Source: Lophium mytilinum
Lineage: Eukaryota; Ascomycota; Dothideomycetes; Mytilinidiales; Mytilinidiaceae
Direction: 5' to 3'
Length of the DNA: 64,000 bases
Assembly (NCBI GenBank): GCA_010093605.1
Contig: MU004191.1
Span: 1,605,832 to 1,669,831 of the forward strand
The translations under genes were made by a program, and so were the position numbers. Each line of letters starts with the position of its first letter. Position 1 is the first letter of the stretch. The notes under the pieces are model-generated. The model did no database searches, was not told the origin of the DNA, and saw nothing but the letters and a program-made list of their open reading frames with translations. Positions 1 to 12,822 of the stretch are shown here, piece after piece.

Positions 1-115
1 TGGAGGCGGGGAATTGGCCGGCGGATGAGAGGCGGCGTTCGAGGAAGGAGAGGAGGGTGATGAGTTGGCGAAGGAGGAGGGCTTGGAGGCGTAGGAGGAG
101 GCGGGATGAAGCCAT
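1..115 (-). CDS. N-terminal fragment of an unidentified protein, cut by the window edge
   Basis: An ATG at 115 on the minus strand opens a frame that stays open to the left edge (38 codons). The translation is rich in Leu and Arg with Ser, begins MASSRLLLRLQ, and has few acidic residues. That composition could suit a mitochondrial presequence or an N-terminal anchor, but this is inference from a short stretch. The context before the ATG (CAATC) is acceptable for a fungal start. The gene would be divergent from the isopentenyl-diphosphate isomerase gene to its right. Family not recognised; the frame may also be open by chance. Confidence 0.35.
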   Translation of the reverse strand, partial: MASSRLLLRLQALLLRQLITLLSFLERRLSSAGQFPAS

Positions 116-1248
116 GATTGCGGACTGATGATGGGAGGGCTGGGGAAAGAGGGGATTCTTGAGGTGCGGGAAGGAGATCTTATGGAGCAAGAGGAAGTAT
201 CTCCCTTCTCTCTGGGATACGTATCAGCTCCTGTAGCTCGAGTTATATCTTGCTGTAGAATTACAAATGCGGAACTTTGAGCTTCCGATTCGATTGGAAT
301 CCACCAACAGCATCCGTGATAAGGTCCCCTTTGAGCACTTTGCTCGGGCAAGATGCGGCGGACTAACCCCAGAAATTCTATACGAGGAGAGCGAGAGTCG
401 AGAAAGGGAAACAGACTGAAATTATAAAGAAAGCCAGGCGGTAGTGTTTGTTATCGGAAGAAAAGGCAGGGGCCAAGAAGAGGAAAATGGCTGGAGGAGA
501 AAAGCAGATCTAACAATATTTCAGAGAATTGTGTTCGCTCGGATGGCTCGGTTCCGGGTCACTATTATACAGATTGTCCAGAGCTGGCCCACATGGTACA
601 CCTTCGGCGGGCGGCGGACGTCGTTGAACATAAGTGGCAGTCTATTCCATCCAACTCTGTTTGAGGTGGCGAAAGAGTTATCAGGTGTGTTATAGTTGTC
701 GGTTCTGCTTCACAGTAGGGGCCCCAAGCGGTCCAGGTACTTTGGAATAACCCAGAACGGAAGTGTATGTAAGTACCGGAAGGATAGAATGAGAGCACAG
801 ATGCGTAGACTGCCACTTCTGCTCAGCAGACCCCTGGGCGGGGTGATATCGAAGCTACCTTTGTATATTAGTGACTGGGTGACAAGCCAATATCTGAATG
901 AGCCTAGAACACAAGAGCTCTGAAACGGTCATAGCGCCGTTCGCGGGGCAGAGTATTGTCCTTCGCCACTGTCTCTGCAACAACAAAAGGCTAGAAGATA
1001 GAAGAAATCTGACAAGACCGTGTAAATACCATCCTACCCCAATTTCTCAAGGACTTCTATTGTCTCGAAGGCCTGCGGACGTTTCACTCCCCCGTAACAC
1101 GGACCTTCGACATCGGCCGCCTCGCCCATTCACAGCCATCGCGTTTCACCGCCTTGGTCCTGCAGGGGAGTCCGACGGACATTTAATTCCTACCCAAACC
1201 TACAACACCTCGCTCGCCAAACACTCAAATCCTCGAGCTACCGCAATC
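116..1248. other. Intergenic region between a divergent gene pair
   Basis: This probably holds the promoters of the left-edge fragment and of the isomerase gene. Short frames of 60-80 codons occur on both strands, but none shows a recognisable domain. The last 200 bases before 1249 are pyrimidine- and CA-rich, as is common in fungal leaders. Confidence 0.5.
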
Positions 1249-2239
<991 letters not shown>

Positions 2240-4210
2240 AGGTGCATCAACATACCCAATTCACTTCGGCTAGGCATGTATGTTATTTGGGAGCGGAGTT
2301 GATTCCTGTGGATGAGGCGCGGCAATGGCAGAGAGGGTGGCACTGAACTACCATCGGGACAGCCTGCAGGACAGCATCTCTCGCGCAGACGATAGCTGCA
2401 ACTGATGAGAATGGGTAATGCCGAGAGAAGTCGTGCAAGCCTGTCACAGCAATGGATAGCTCTGAATAACATGGTTTCTCAGTTTCATGTCTTGGTCAAT
2501 CAGACGCCCGCGATCTGTACCAGGGCTGCAAGGCGTAGCCTGCTAGTCATGGAGGTACCCTTGGCTTTATCGCCCTGCATGCATCCTATCGGTATGCCTT
2601 TTCGTGACCAACAGCGTGGGCTGGGATCAGCGAGCTGCACCTCTGGATGAACAGTTCCGCCCTGCGAGCCAGCGTATGCGAACAGCCGTCACACAGTGAA
2701 TTGGCAACACAGACGGGTGAAGTCCCTGCCGGCAGATCTGCCAGGCCTGTCACCTCCAGATTCTGCGACTTCGAAAGAAGGGCCCCTCACCGTTCCCAGG
2801 GTCATCATGGTGAGCGTAGCGTGGTCCGAGAACCCTGCTGCTCGGCTATCCGGCTTGTCTATTCACAGGAGGTCCTTCCGATGCACGTGACGCACCCCAC
2901 ACTCTCACACCTCGCGGCAAGGCGGGCTCCGACGAGCCTCCTGGACTCCGACGACTGGCCAAGCGCTCTCCGGCAACACGAGATGCATCCTTCAGCTCAT
3001 GGCGATGCATGCACTGCTGGAGCTAGCTCCGTCTCACCAGCACCCGAACAGCTCGCCCTGCCGAAGTCAAGACAGCACGGCGGCCACTGGATGCGCGAAT
3101 TGAGTGCTGCTCGTGCCGGATACTGGTGGCAACAAGAGCCCTTAAGCTGATCCTGATCAAGGTAGGTCTCAGCGGGAGGTGTGCATGGATGGCCTCCACC
3201 TTTGGCGCGAGAGGTGTAGTGGCCGTTGCAAGGACAAGCACTTATATCAGAGCCACCTCCCCCCATTTCTGTACCCTCTCGCAAACCGACCACTCTCACG
3301 CTGCGGAACCTTCGTCGTCATCACTTCGCTCCCCGTTACATCCAATCCTTCCCACCCCCACGACGCACGGGAACCCCGCTGCAGCCGTCCTTGCCTACCA
3401 GACCCCTTCTCCGCTGCCTCTCCGCACCTCACTGCCAAGTCAGAGGACGCTTTGCTATCAGCCAGAGTCTTGTGACGATCCGGAAGGCACGAAAAAGCAA
3501 GACGCAATAGACGCGCGGAGCCAAACAAAGCTCGGCCTGTGGTCATCCTAAGCCGAAGTTGCAGCTCCTCAATAAAGCATCCAGCATCCTCCTCCTCTGC
3601 TCGTCCCTCTGCATTCCGAACGAGCCGCATACATCACCCTACTTCGTGTCCCCCGTCTGCCATTCACGGCCTCCCACCTGTCCGCCCGCCCATTGATGTC
3701 GGTTGATATACGCCAAGCCCTTACATCATTGCGATTTCCTTCTCGAGTCGAAACCGTCTCGAGATCGCAGTTGTCTAAAGTCCACACTGGTGACAATACC
3801 AGACCTGCCAAACCCAATCATTAAGCGAGGCATTTGCACGTCCTTGTCATTCTAAATTGATAAAGGTATACTATTGCCTGCCTACTACTACCACTAGCCT
3901 GGCAGTTTATACGACTCTGGCTCTTGTGACTGTGGACACGGCCACACATTTCTACATTCAACGTCAAGACTAACAGGACCAGAATTACAACACGCGTGAT
4001 CTGAACTGAGCATCACAGGTTGCCTCACTTGTGAAAATTACAGCTCTCGTTCAAGTGACGTTTGTAAAGAACGTTGGCTGGCGCTTGTGCCTTTTGTCCG
4101 TCGCCATCAATCACGCTGGCTCGATACACAACTCTCCCAATCTTTAAACGCAGCGGCAGAGCCCACCGAAACACTAGTAGAGCCCATTGCGTACGAAGTA
4201 GACCGCAATC
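2240..4210. other. Long intergenic region, no supported gene
   Basis: About 2 kb between two plus-strand genes. It has several overlapping frames, the longest about 167 codons at 2647-3150 on the plus strand, with no domain, no consistent codon pattern and conflicting frames on both strands. The right third probably contains the promoter and leader of the GNAT gene. Confidence 0.5.
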
Positions 4211-5221
4211 ATGGATAAGACACTCGCAGCTGCTGGCATCGCCATCGTTGGGCATCAGCATCAGAAACCAGCCATGAGCGGCAATAACGCGAATGCTGTT
4301 CCTGTACCCGCGAAGGGCCAGGGCGTAAATCATGAGGGAAACGTTCCCGTCACTTTCAGAATCGTGCAGCAGAAGGGCCAAGCGGCTGCTTCCCATGCTC
4401 ATGCTCAGACTCACGCTGTTGCTGTCCCGACGGCGACGGCTGACAAGGACATTCATATTGTCAAGCCTGAGGAGTACAAGGAAGCAGCTGCGTGCCTAGC
4501 TGAAGCGTTTGCTGAAGACGATGTCGCCCGCTACTTCATTGACGTCCCGGACCGTGAGCATTGGTCCGAGGCGGACAAGTGGCAGCTCCATGTTGACATT
4601 CTCGAGTACGTGACTTACGCGCATTGCCTCAAGGGACTCGTGACTACGGTAGGCGAGGGATATGGTGCCGTTGCGCTTTGGTAGGTCGAGGTTCTGATTT
4701 CCCTTGAATTCTCAGTAGTCCCACGCGGAATTCATTCATGGTACCATGGTCGTACCATGTGATAGTTCCCTTAATGAAAGCAAGCTGACATGTCCAACAG
4801 GATGCCCCCCGGCAAGAACATGGACGACTTTATGACCATCCTCCGCAGCGGCATGTGGCGTCTAAATTACAAACTCTCCGCCGAGGGCAAAAGACGTTTC
4901 TTCAACGAGTTCCTCCCCCTCCTCCACGATACTAAGCACGGTGTCCTCGGTGACCGTGACGATGCGTCCTGGTATCTTGTTTACCTTGGCACCCGTCCCA
5001 GCGCGCGCGGTAAAGGGTTTGCCCGCAAGCTAGTGGAGCACGTGACCAAAGACGCGGATCGTGATGGGCTGCCGTGCTACTTGGAGAGCAGCAATCCCGT
5101 GAATCCTGCGATCTACCGCAAGCTGGGGTTTGAGGAGAAACGCAGGATTCACTTGCAAAGGGCGGAGAAGAACGTGGAGCTGGATATTATGGTCAGGGAG
5201 CCGGTAGGGATGAGAGAATGA
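4211..5221 (+). CDS. GNAT-family N-acetyltransferase
   Basis: Exons 4211-4680 and 4801-5221 splice to 296 residues; the junction rebuilds a TGG codon (VALW|MPPGKN). The fold is recognisable from the C-terminal half. A YLVYLGTRPSARGKGFARKL stretch holds the acetyl-CoA pyrophosphate loop (R-x-x-G-x-G/A type). It is followed by CYLESSNPVNPAIYRKLGF, the usual strand-helix pair that ends in the Y-x-K-x-G-F motif. The first 75 residues are Ala/Val/Gln/His-rich and look disordered. ATG 4274 (MSGNNANAV) is an alternative start. Such proteins acetylate small molecules, and the substrate cannot be read from sequence. It stands alone, tandem with neighbours but far from them. Confidence 0.88.
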
Positions 5222-6244
5222 GTGCGATAGGGGAATGGAGAGGCATTACGGAGCGGGTCGAACACCTTTCAACAGGTGATGGGCTCATGGGATGATTCAG
5301 ACTGATATATTTCTTTTCGCTGTTTTAGGGGAACGGGGGTATTTCTTCAACAGAAACTGTAATGGTTACGAGGTTCGTTCTCTTTCCTTGTTACACTCAT
5401 TTAGACGACGGATTCGAGTAGCTTGATATGACGACGATGGAATATACGGAGTTGATTCCTACGGATGCAATCGTCTATCCCTTTATGATTGTCCCCTTTG
5501 TATGAGAGCAGCAGGTGACGATGCAGTGTTACGAATTCCCAGCACGGACGCGGCCGGCAGGATGAAGATCGACAAACGGGGGTTTAAAGTGGGGGGAGGT
5601 GCACAGTAGGGGTCCAGATTGTCAGGAACAGTCTAGCTTGGCTGTAGAAGCATGGTCCTGCTAATAAAATATGGTCGAAACGATGCTCTGAGGGCGGCGC
5701 GGAATGAAACAGATTCGAGGGCGATAAGGCCCTTCCGTCGGGCTCAGCCACGCTCCCTATCTCTGCTGCGTCTTGCGAATCATGCACTTCTTCTTGGCAA
5801 CGTGAAACGCTGTCACCCAATTTTGTCCACTCCTTTTCCACGGTTCGCCCAAAGACACCTTGCTTTTCTCCTGCACCTCGACTGAGTTATACAATTTACA
5901 CGACTACCACCAGCCTCCACTCACTACGACTCTACACTCCCGCTATCGTGAAAATTCGAAATCGCCGCCCCCGCTTGACCACACCATCCGCCCCGCCTAT
6001 TACGACGACGCGTCGCCCTGCCTGAGGCCAACGCACGAACGCATTTGCCTGCCCGTCAAGCCCTCTCGGATCCAGACGTCAATTGCAAGTTCGGGGATCT
6101 GAAGTGCCTCATCCTTCCAGACTCCACACTCTCGGTCATCTTCTGGCGCAGAGTCTTCGACCGAACGACCCCATCCGTGCCCTACTCGTTTTTCTTCCCC
6201 CAGAGCCTGAAGCCTGAAGCCTCTCGACCTCTTCCATCGCCCGA
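5222..6244. other. Intergenic region
   Basis: Downstream of the acetyltransferase and upstream of a 2EXR-like gene on the same strand. Only short frames (under 90 codons) are present. The final 350 bases are C/T-rich, consistent with a fungal promoter and leader. Confidence 0.5.
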
Positions 6245-7412
6245 ATGACGACGGTCCAACTCCAGCGCCGGTACTCCTTTACCAGCAGCACGGTGCTCGA
6301 CGGAACCGCAGTCACGAACACCTCAGCCGCAGTGCGATCTCCCAAAACGATAGCGCTTCAGCCAGTCGAGACGGCGTGCAACTTGTGCGAGAACCCGGGG
6401 GTGGGAGTTGACTTTGGTGAGTTGAGATCCAGGCAAACGACATCAAATGGAAGGACTGGGCTGACATTCCACAGGCCAAGACCGCAGGCCCCCAAAGCGA
6501 GACGCAACCCAACTCCCCTCTCCCAACGCAAACGACACACAATCCCTCCCAGCCAAGATCACGAAATTGGCACTAGAGCTAGAGCGGGACGTCGACGATG
6601 ATATCGACAGCGGCTACAGCGACGACGGGGACGTGATACTGCCCTCGCCAATCCCTCTGCATCTCGAGTCCCACGACCGACTGCAACACCACCTCAACCT
6701 CCACTGCCACGAATCGCTGGAATTAGAACCCTATAATACTCCCCTCCTGCTCCCAGCAGTGCCAACCGCAAACCCGCCTCATCTACTTTCGCTGCCGCCC
6801 GAACTTCGCGCCCAAATCTACCGCTACCTCCCCGACACCCTCATCTCCTCCCGCCCTCTGATATACTGCCTCTCCACCTTTGCTGGCCGCAAGCAGCACC
6901 CCCTCGCCGCCGTATGCCGTCAGATCCGCCAGGAGTCCCTTGCGTTGTTCTATGGTTACAACACGTGGCTCATAAAGCTGGAGTTCAAAATGATGTACGA
7001 CGCCTTCCGAACGTGGATCCGGGATCTCGGGGACAACGCTGGCGAACTACGACTCTTGCAGATCAGCGTGCGGGGGAGAATGTTCAGGCCGGTTGTAGGA
7101 GGGACTACGGGCGGAGCGGGAAGTGGCAGCGGGACGGCGGTGTTCTCCACTGCGGGTGCGAGTGCGGGAGTCGAGTATCTCTGTGTTGATGGGGATGCGA
7201 CGTTTAGGATTGATATGAGTGAAAGGTACGAGGGGGGCGAGGTGGAGGTGGTGCGGTGTGACGGGAGTAAAGCAGCAGGGGAGAGAGCAAGGGTCCATCT
7301 GCAGGGGCTGGTGGAGCCGCTGTGGAAGAAGAGGAGAGAGGGGAGATTGAGAGGGGCGGACTTTTTGGGGATGGTGGATTTGTTTCTGGGGTATACGGGG
7401 TGGTGGTGCTGA
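6245..7412 (+). CDS. 2EXR/F-box-like domain protein
   Basis: Exons 6245-6416 and 6475-7412 (intron GTGAGT..ACAG) give 369 residues. The recognisable element is LLSLPPELRAQIYRYLP in the middle of the protein. After it come AAVCRQIRQESLALFYGYNTW and a stretch ending in a conserved-looking TWIRDLG. This is the arrangement of the fungal 2EXR family and related F-box-like proteins, which are numerous and mostly uncharacterised. A Gly/Thr/Ser-rich low-complexity insert lies about two thirds along. The C-terminus is rich in Arg and Glu. The first exon is supported only by the open frame and splice signals, so the start is less certain than the domain; an unspliced start near 6567 is possible. Function unknown. 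Confidence 0.72.
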
Positions 7413-8395
7413 CGAGGGTCAGAATGGGGTCGATCAGAAAAGGAGGGGAAGAGAGGGCTGAGCGTGTGGTTGAAGAGGAGAAGGGGGACTGCTTTGTTTG
7501 CGTTTTGGCGACATATATGTGCATCTTGCATGGCGCTTTAAGGAGTGAGAAATATGCTCAGGGTTTAGTGAAGCAGGTCGGTCGATATCGTTTCACACGT
7601 AATAACTCTGAGATCTCTTCTCTCTAGTGTCAATCTCCCGGTCCTTGCAATCGAACTCAATCATCGAGCTTGAAGACTACTCAAGAGATGTTCCTCGTGT
7701 CTTAGCCAGCAAACAATCTTGAAACGTTCAACTGATACACTTCAATGAAGCAATCATCGGATCTTGTCGGCGAGTCTTCTTATCTAGTCACGCTTGTCTC
7801 GTCCAACTTATGTTGTACAGTCTGATCGCCCAGTAGTTACCCTCCTCCAGCCATGATCGTTCTTTCTTCAGTGCCTAGCACTCTTCACACTACGCCTTGG
7901 CAGCTGTGGCCCTCATGAAGACTACCCTCTACATCTTTTTTAACTTCACACGTCCACTAACGTCTAAGGGACTCCAATGCACTCTTGGAAATCGTCTGCG
8001 AAGCGTTGCAGCAACCCTTCACACGCTATCGCCTGTTATATCCGCTATTCTAATCGTTCTAGGCAGGAGCCTCTCACTTTCAGGCCTTGCAGAACTAACC
8101 AAGGCATTAGCTTCCGTCGCCCTCAATATGTCTGCTTCCCACCATCTCGTCACTATTGGTGCTTCTTCTACCCTGCCGGTACCTCCCTGGCATCCCAATG
8201 GCCTTGTCTTCAAGGCTACCAACAACCAGTCTGTTCACACCGCTTTTACAGTGCACTCTTTCCGCCATCAACCATGTCCGGACACCTTTTTGCCGGACTC
8301 AAACGTCCATCAACACGCTGTCGAAGCATAGTAAGGGAATCAACAGAGTATTTGGAAAGCTTCTAACCTCGCTAGAGCCCTTCAGACGCCAACAC
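7413..8395. other. Intergenic region with an unconfirmed 144-codon frame
   Basis: A plus-strand frame at 7897-8331 could encode 144 residues with hydrophobic stretches, but it has no recognisable domain and overlaps the upstream extension of the next frame. It may be an orphan exon or chance. Confidence 0.3.
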
Positions 8396-9034
8396 ATGTT
8401 TCTTGTCTTCCTCATCCTAGCCTTCGTCGTGTCCGCTGCCGACCCTCCCGCCGCAGTCGAAACTTCTTTAGCCCGTGCCATAGTTGCAATGGACTACGCT
8501 GGAGTTCCTGTGTTCGTCCCAATGAGGTATTCTGACCTCGCCGAGGAGATTACCCACAACTCGTCGCTTGTCAACTCTCTCCTACGCGCTACCAACGCCA
8601 CATGTGTTTTCTCTTCTTATGAGGACTTCGCCGCCTCTAATTTCACCGCCTCTAATTTCACCGCCTCTAATTTCACCGCCTCTAACTTCACCGCCGTCCA
8701 ACCCATTGCCTTTAGGCATATGTCAAGGAATACCACGTTCGATCGTCAGCTTCCCGGACCCTTCATCAGCGCCGCCGTCATCACTTATGAGGACCTAAAC
8801 CGGACCTGCCCCGACCTCTACCGTCATGCTGGCAAGTGTTCCGTTACAACATGCAAACCGTGTCGCGTTGCACTTTGCAAACCGGATACTAAAGAACCCT
8901 CGAATAAGGACATCGTGGAATTTGGCGTGTATGCGACGCAACTCGCTGTCATCGGCATTTCCATCCTCGTTGTCAGCTACATGTTCCTCCACTCATCCAT
9001 GTCATACTGGCGAGGCCAGCAAGACCTGCGATAG
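8396..9034 (+). CDS. Predicted type I membrane glycoprotein with ASNFT repeats
   Basis: A 212-residue protein with no family I recognise. Residues 1-15 (MFLVFLILAFVVSAA) read as a signal peptide. The predicted ectodomain has eight N-x-S/T sequons. Four of these lie in a perfect 5-residue repeat (ASNFT, residues 80-99). Six cysteines follow the sequence start, five of them packed in a short stretch around RTCPDLYRHAGKC and TCKPCRVALCKP. A single membrane helix (about residues 178-198, VYATQLAVIGISILVVSYMFL without its flanks) precedes a short tail. I chose ATG 8396 because it places the signal peptide at the N-terminus; the frame is open back to 8156. The topology is inferred from hydropathy by eye. 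It could be a cell-surface or plasma-membrane protein. Expression is unproven. Confidence 0.5.
   Translation: MFLVFLILAFVVSAADPPAAVETSLARAIVAMDYAGVPVFVPMRYSDLAEEITHNSSLVNSLLRATNATCVFSSYEDFAASNFTASNFTASNFTASNFTAVQPIAFRHMSRNTTFDRQLPGPFISAAVITYEDLNRTCPDLYRHAGKCSVTTCKPCRVALCKPDTKEPSNKDIVEFGVYATQLAVIGISILVVSYMFLHSSMSYWRGQQDLR
8633..8692 (+). repeat. Four tandem 15-bp units encoding ASNFT
   Basis: Units lie at 8633-8647, 8648-8662, 8663-8677 and 8678-8692. The first three are identical (GCCTCTAATTTCACC); the fourth differs by one silent change (AAT to AAC). Near-identity at the DNA level points to recent expansion, and the unit length keeps the reading frame. Each unit adds one N-glycosylation sequon. 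Confidence 0.95.
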
Positions 9035-11541
9035 GTCGGTTCGCTCTGAAGCTCTGAGCTGTCCCTTCGCGCAAGGGCTGGTTTCCGCACTCTCTACTGT
9101 ACACTTAGTCAAACTCTCTCGCTTATGACATACTTCGATCCAATCAAAACTCTTTATGCCGCTGTCTCCTTCATAACCTTTAAGGGAAAAGGCCCGAACG
9201 TGGTGTTATTGTGTTTGTACATGTCCATCGTCCTGACGCCGTCTGAGGTGCGTCAATACTGTCTCTGGGGTCGAAACGCAGTAGTACTGCTCACAAGCGC
9301 TTTCATTTTCGCGGCTCGTATCTTCGCGGGAACGATCCGGAACTTCATCCAGGGCTCTTCTATCTGACTAGAGGTCGCGCCTTCCAAGCTTTCTACGCAA
9401 CCTTTCCGCCCTGTTTGTCCCCTTAAACAACGTTGTCGCCAGATTCACTGTTTTTCTCTGGGACTGACCAAAACTCTGCCGCGTAGAACGTAGTGAACTA
9501 CCAGGGTCACTATCAACGCATCACATACTTGTCAAGCAACTATCCATTCGCTCGTCAGCTCAACAGCTCCATGACGCCCTCTATCCCATCTGCACTCTAC
9601 GTTTCCGCTATCTTCGTACGCATTTGCCGGGGTGTAAGGCTCTCCGACACGCTTTCAGAGAAGTCCTGAGCTGTGGGGGCTGTGGAGGGGATCGAGTGGA
9701 GAAGGAGAGGGGGGGTTTGTTATTTACCGCGCTGCATGTTGTCTTTCTTGATGTTTCTTCTGGTTCCTATGCTCAAGCCATTGTCAACCACGCGATTCCC
9801 ATATGGTGATTCGACGCAGAATCTCCAGACTCCTTGTTCGATAGAGAAGAATGAAGAGACGGGGTGTACCCCTAGAGGATGAGCGCAAATGGTAGATCCC
9901 GTGAGGCGCGAGGTTGAGTGAGCTTTTCTGATGTTTTGAGTACGGCAACGGGTGTGTCGGCCTCTCTATCACTGTTTGAGATACCCCAGCAAGTCTACTA
10001 GTCGCTCAAATACTGCTCTTGGATCAGCTCCTTTCTGCAAAATGAGTCCAGGCACCAACGAGTGGTCGAAAAAGGGGGGAATACACGTCCGATTGCTCAC
10101 TGGTTACTTGCTGCTTCTGTATGCACTCATCTGTTATCCTACAGTGGAGCTTTCGATGCGTTAGTTTGCGGTGCGAGGCCATACCTCTCGACGATGTTCG
10201 TCCCGTGAAAAAGTACTTCAATGCAGATCTACGCAAGCGTCTTGCGGGGGTATGGCTCCGTTTTCTTCCTTACGTGTAATAACTTGACTGAAAACCGTAG
10301 CTTATTCCAGTAAATAGGAAAGGCAGTGTCAAGATATGAACGGTAGAACACGGCCATGTTCCCTGTGTCCTAAGGACCCATGGGATCTTCACCAAAAGAT
10401 CCCAGATCCGCAGTCAGTCCTCCAGGCCTCTCTCTCAGCTCCTTTTTCGGGGCCATACCAGTCGCGAAAGTCAATCCCTCTCCAATGCAACCGGTCGGCC
10501 ATCCGATGATAGCGACCCTAGATTCTAAAGACGGAGCTCTACCTCACTCGAAACAAACCTCATCTCGTCAACAACATACCCGCTCAGGAAGTGATGTTGT
10601 TTCGATTCTGCAATCAAGCAGAAGCAGTTTACAAATAACAAACCACAGAACCATCCCTTCAAATACCCAATCCCGCGATACCCAAGCATAAAGCGCCCCC
10701 TTAATCACCAAGAGAGGCACACCCACCCCCGCCGCAACTCGGCCCCACCCGCGTCATATATATCCGCCACCACTCCCTCAAACACAGTCCTCATGCCCGC
10801 GCTGCTGCGGTCGAGTCCGGCGCCGATGAGTTCCTGGGTGCTGTGGTTTGGGGGGTGCATGAGGTGCTATGTCACTATCACGGCTTTCGCGAGGCGCGCG
10901 GGAAGAGTTTTGGGGTTGCGGGGTTGCGGGGTTGTGTAATAAGGTGTGGATGATGGCGGCGGGGCTTGTGGCGGTGTTTGCGCGGTTGATGCGCAGATGG
11001 CGATGGTTGTGTGGGTGCCTTGGTCGGTGGTGGGGTGGGATGGGATTAAGTGTGGCGCTGGATAGGGAACGGGGGGAGGGGAGTGGGAGTGGGTGGGGAC
11101 GGTGGTACGAATATTTGGGTGTTTTGGGCTGGGGGTGGAGGAAAAGGAGGTCGGGTTTTGATGTCCACGATGATGTGGCCCATGAGGATATGGCCTATGA
11201 AGGGGAAGACACTAGGCTAGGTAGAGGCAGCTGAAGGATTAACAAGTGCTCTTAGAGAGAGAGCCTTGGTCAAACGATTGTGACGAGAGTCAAGCTCTTG
11301 AGACTCGCTGGAAGGTGTTCGGATTGTTTTCACCACTCTCGGCAATACACATGGCACCTTCGTGGTTGTGGTCAAGCTGGTCTTGAGAGCTGTTTCGATA
11401 GCGATCACCGCTGTCGTTAGCACCGTGGCCTAGGATGAAACCAGCCCGCTGACGTTAATTAAGTCTCGAATGTGATACCGAACTCCGGGAGACACAAGAA
11501 TTTGAAGTCTGGGTATCATTCTGTTGGTTGATTGTTACCGA
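9035..11541. other. 2.5 kb without a confident gene; possible decayed coding sequence
   Basis: Contains a plus-strand frame at 9125-9367 (80 residues, hydrophobic, unknown) and other short frames. Between about 10,700 and 11,215 the minus strand reads as protein-like text in shifting frames, for example HSTQELIGAGLDRSSAGMRT and NQG-like HPTTDQGTHTTIAIC, which suggests a degraded gene. I could not name its family. Confidence 0.35.
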
Positions 11542-12822
11542 TTACCATCTATTCGTGTGTTCACGGAAGCGGATAGACTGGTCGATGCAAGCAGCACGCA
11601 AACGCTGCAAGTGCCCTTCAAAAGCAGGGATATGGTTTGCAGATTGAAGGACCTCCAGGTCCCGAAGGCTTTTCGGCAGCAGAAATTGTTGGCCCTGCTG
11701 CGGGACGAGGACATGAAGGCTGATGCGGAGACTCTTCAGTTTGTGAAGACCTTCAAGTGAGCCAACATAGTTCCGGCGAGACCCATGGCCAGCCCAAACG
11801 AGTGCAACCAATTTCTCGAGTGAGGTAGCATGCTTCTCCAGGGCTGATACAAGCAAAGACAACTCTAGGTCGAAGTGTGGATCGTGCCAAGGGTCACTAG
11901 CTTTGTACTTGAAGGATGATAGTGCTTTACATGATGAGATCATCGGAATTAAAGCGCTGCCGCTCTTTGCTTCGTCGTCATCTATACGCAGGTATTTGAT
12001 AGGCGAGGTTCCAGCTGGACAATCCCAGGAGGCTGGTCTAGGATATCCCTCAGCTTCCAGCTCTAGGGTGAGTAGGGCCGGAAGTCTGAAAAAAGGCCAG
12101 AGGTCGCCCACTGCCCTGGTTCCGAATTGAATTTTAAGCCGTTGCAATTTATTAAAGCTGTAGGTGTTACCGAGAATCTCATCTCTTTCGATATCGAAGA
12201 GAGCATGCCACGGGTATCTTTCCGGCGGCTTTTCAGACCAGCGATGTGGGGGATCGTTCAGGCTGAGGGTGAGGTCATTGAGATTCGGCATATGAGTGAG
12301 CATTACAGCTAGTCTGACCTGTCCATCGCCCCTTAGGAACTCTTCCTCATATTCTGCAACCGGAAAAAGTTTTTGATTGAACTTCGCCAGGACACCTGGT
12401 TGCTCCCCAACCGGAAGGCCTAAGCTGTTCAGTGTCATATATTGGCCATGTCCGGGGCGGCAGCGAAACGTGACCTGCTTGGTGAGGTGAGCGAGCTCGG
12501 GAACTTCGGCGATGGTCCGCAAGAACATAAATAATGTTGCTACATAGGGTGCATGAGGCCGGGAATCGCTCAAGTCAGCGAATATAGCCCCGTCGGATTG
12601 GCAGTAGTGTGCATATAGAAAGGGCGTCGCAATTCTATTGAACCTTCGATTGACTAGTACGAGACGGCTGAACCTCTGCTGGTGGCCTTCTCCCGCTTGG
12701 TAAGGTCTCTCATTGATGAAATTGCATATCTCTAGAAGTAGTTCGTCGGACAGATCGCTGATATTACGCGGTGTGCCCTTCCATTGCTTTATATCTATTG
12801 GGACTGGTTCAGATTGCTCCAT
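11542..12822 (-). CDS. F-box domain protein
   Basis: A single-exon 426-residue protein. Residues about 18-65 form an F-box (ISDLSDELLLEICNFI, then RLVLVNRRFNRIATPFLYAH), the motif that binds Skp1 in SCF ubiquitin ligases. The rest lacks clear repeats but contains a Leu-spaced stretch (LTLSLNDPPHRW, LQRLKIQF, LPALLTLELEAEG) that resembles the irregular leucine-rich substrate domains of fungal F-box proteins. The start ATG at 12822 has good context (AGCATGG on the coding strand). The stop lies at 11542, convergent to nothing close. Substrate unknown. Confidence 0.85.
   Translation of the reverse strand: MEQSEPVPIDIKQWKGTPRNISDLSDELLLEICNFINERPYQAGEGHQQRFSRLVLVNRRFNRIATPFLYAHYCQSDGAIFADLSDSRPHAPYVATLFMFLRTIAEVPELAHLTKQVTFRCRPGHGQYMTLNSLGLPVGEQPGVLAKFNQKLFPVAEYEEEFLRGDGQVRLAVMLTHMPNLNDLTLSLNDPPHRWSEKPPERYPWHALFDIERDEILGNTYSFNKLQRLKIQFGTRAVGDLWPFFRLPALLTLELEAEGYPRPASWDCPAGTSPIKYLRIDDDEAKSGSALIPMISSCKALSSFKYKASDPWHDPHFDLELSLLVSALEKHATSLEKLVALVWAGHGSRRNYVGSLEGLHKLKSLRISLHVLVPQQGQQFLLPKSLRDLEVLQSANHIPAFEGHLQRLRAACIDQSIRFREHTNRW

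Noticed and set aside
2647-3150. 167-codon plus-strand frame as a gene
   Set aside because: No domain, Arg/Ser/His-rich composition typical of non-coding frames, overlapping frames on both strands and no splice logic.
9125-9367. 80-residue hydrophobic frame as a gene
   Set aside because: It could be real, but there is no family, no splice support and no start context that separates it from chance.
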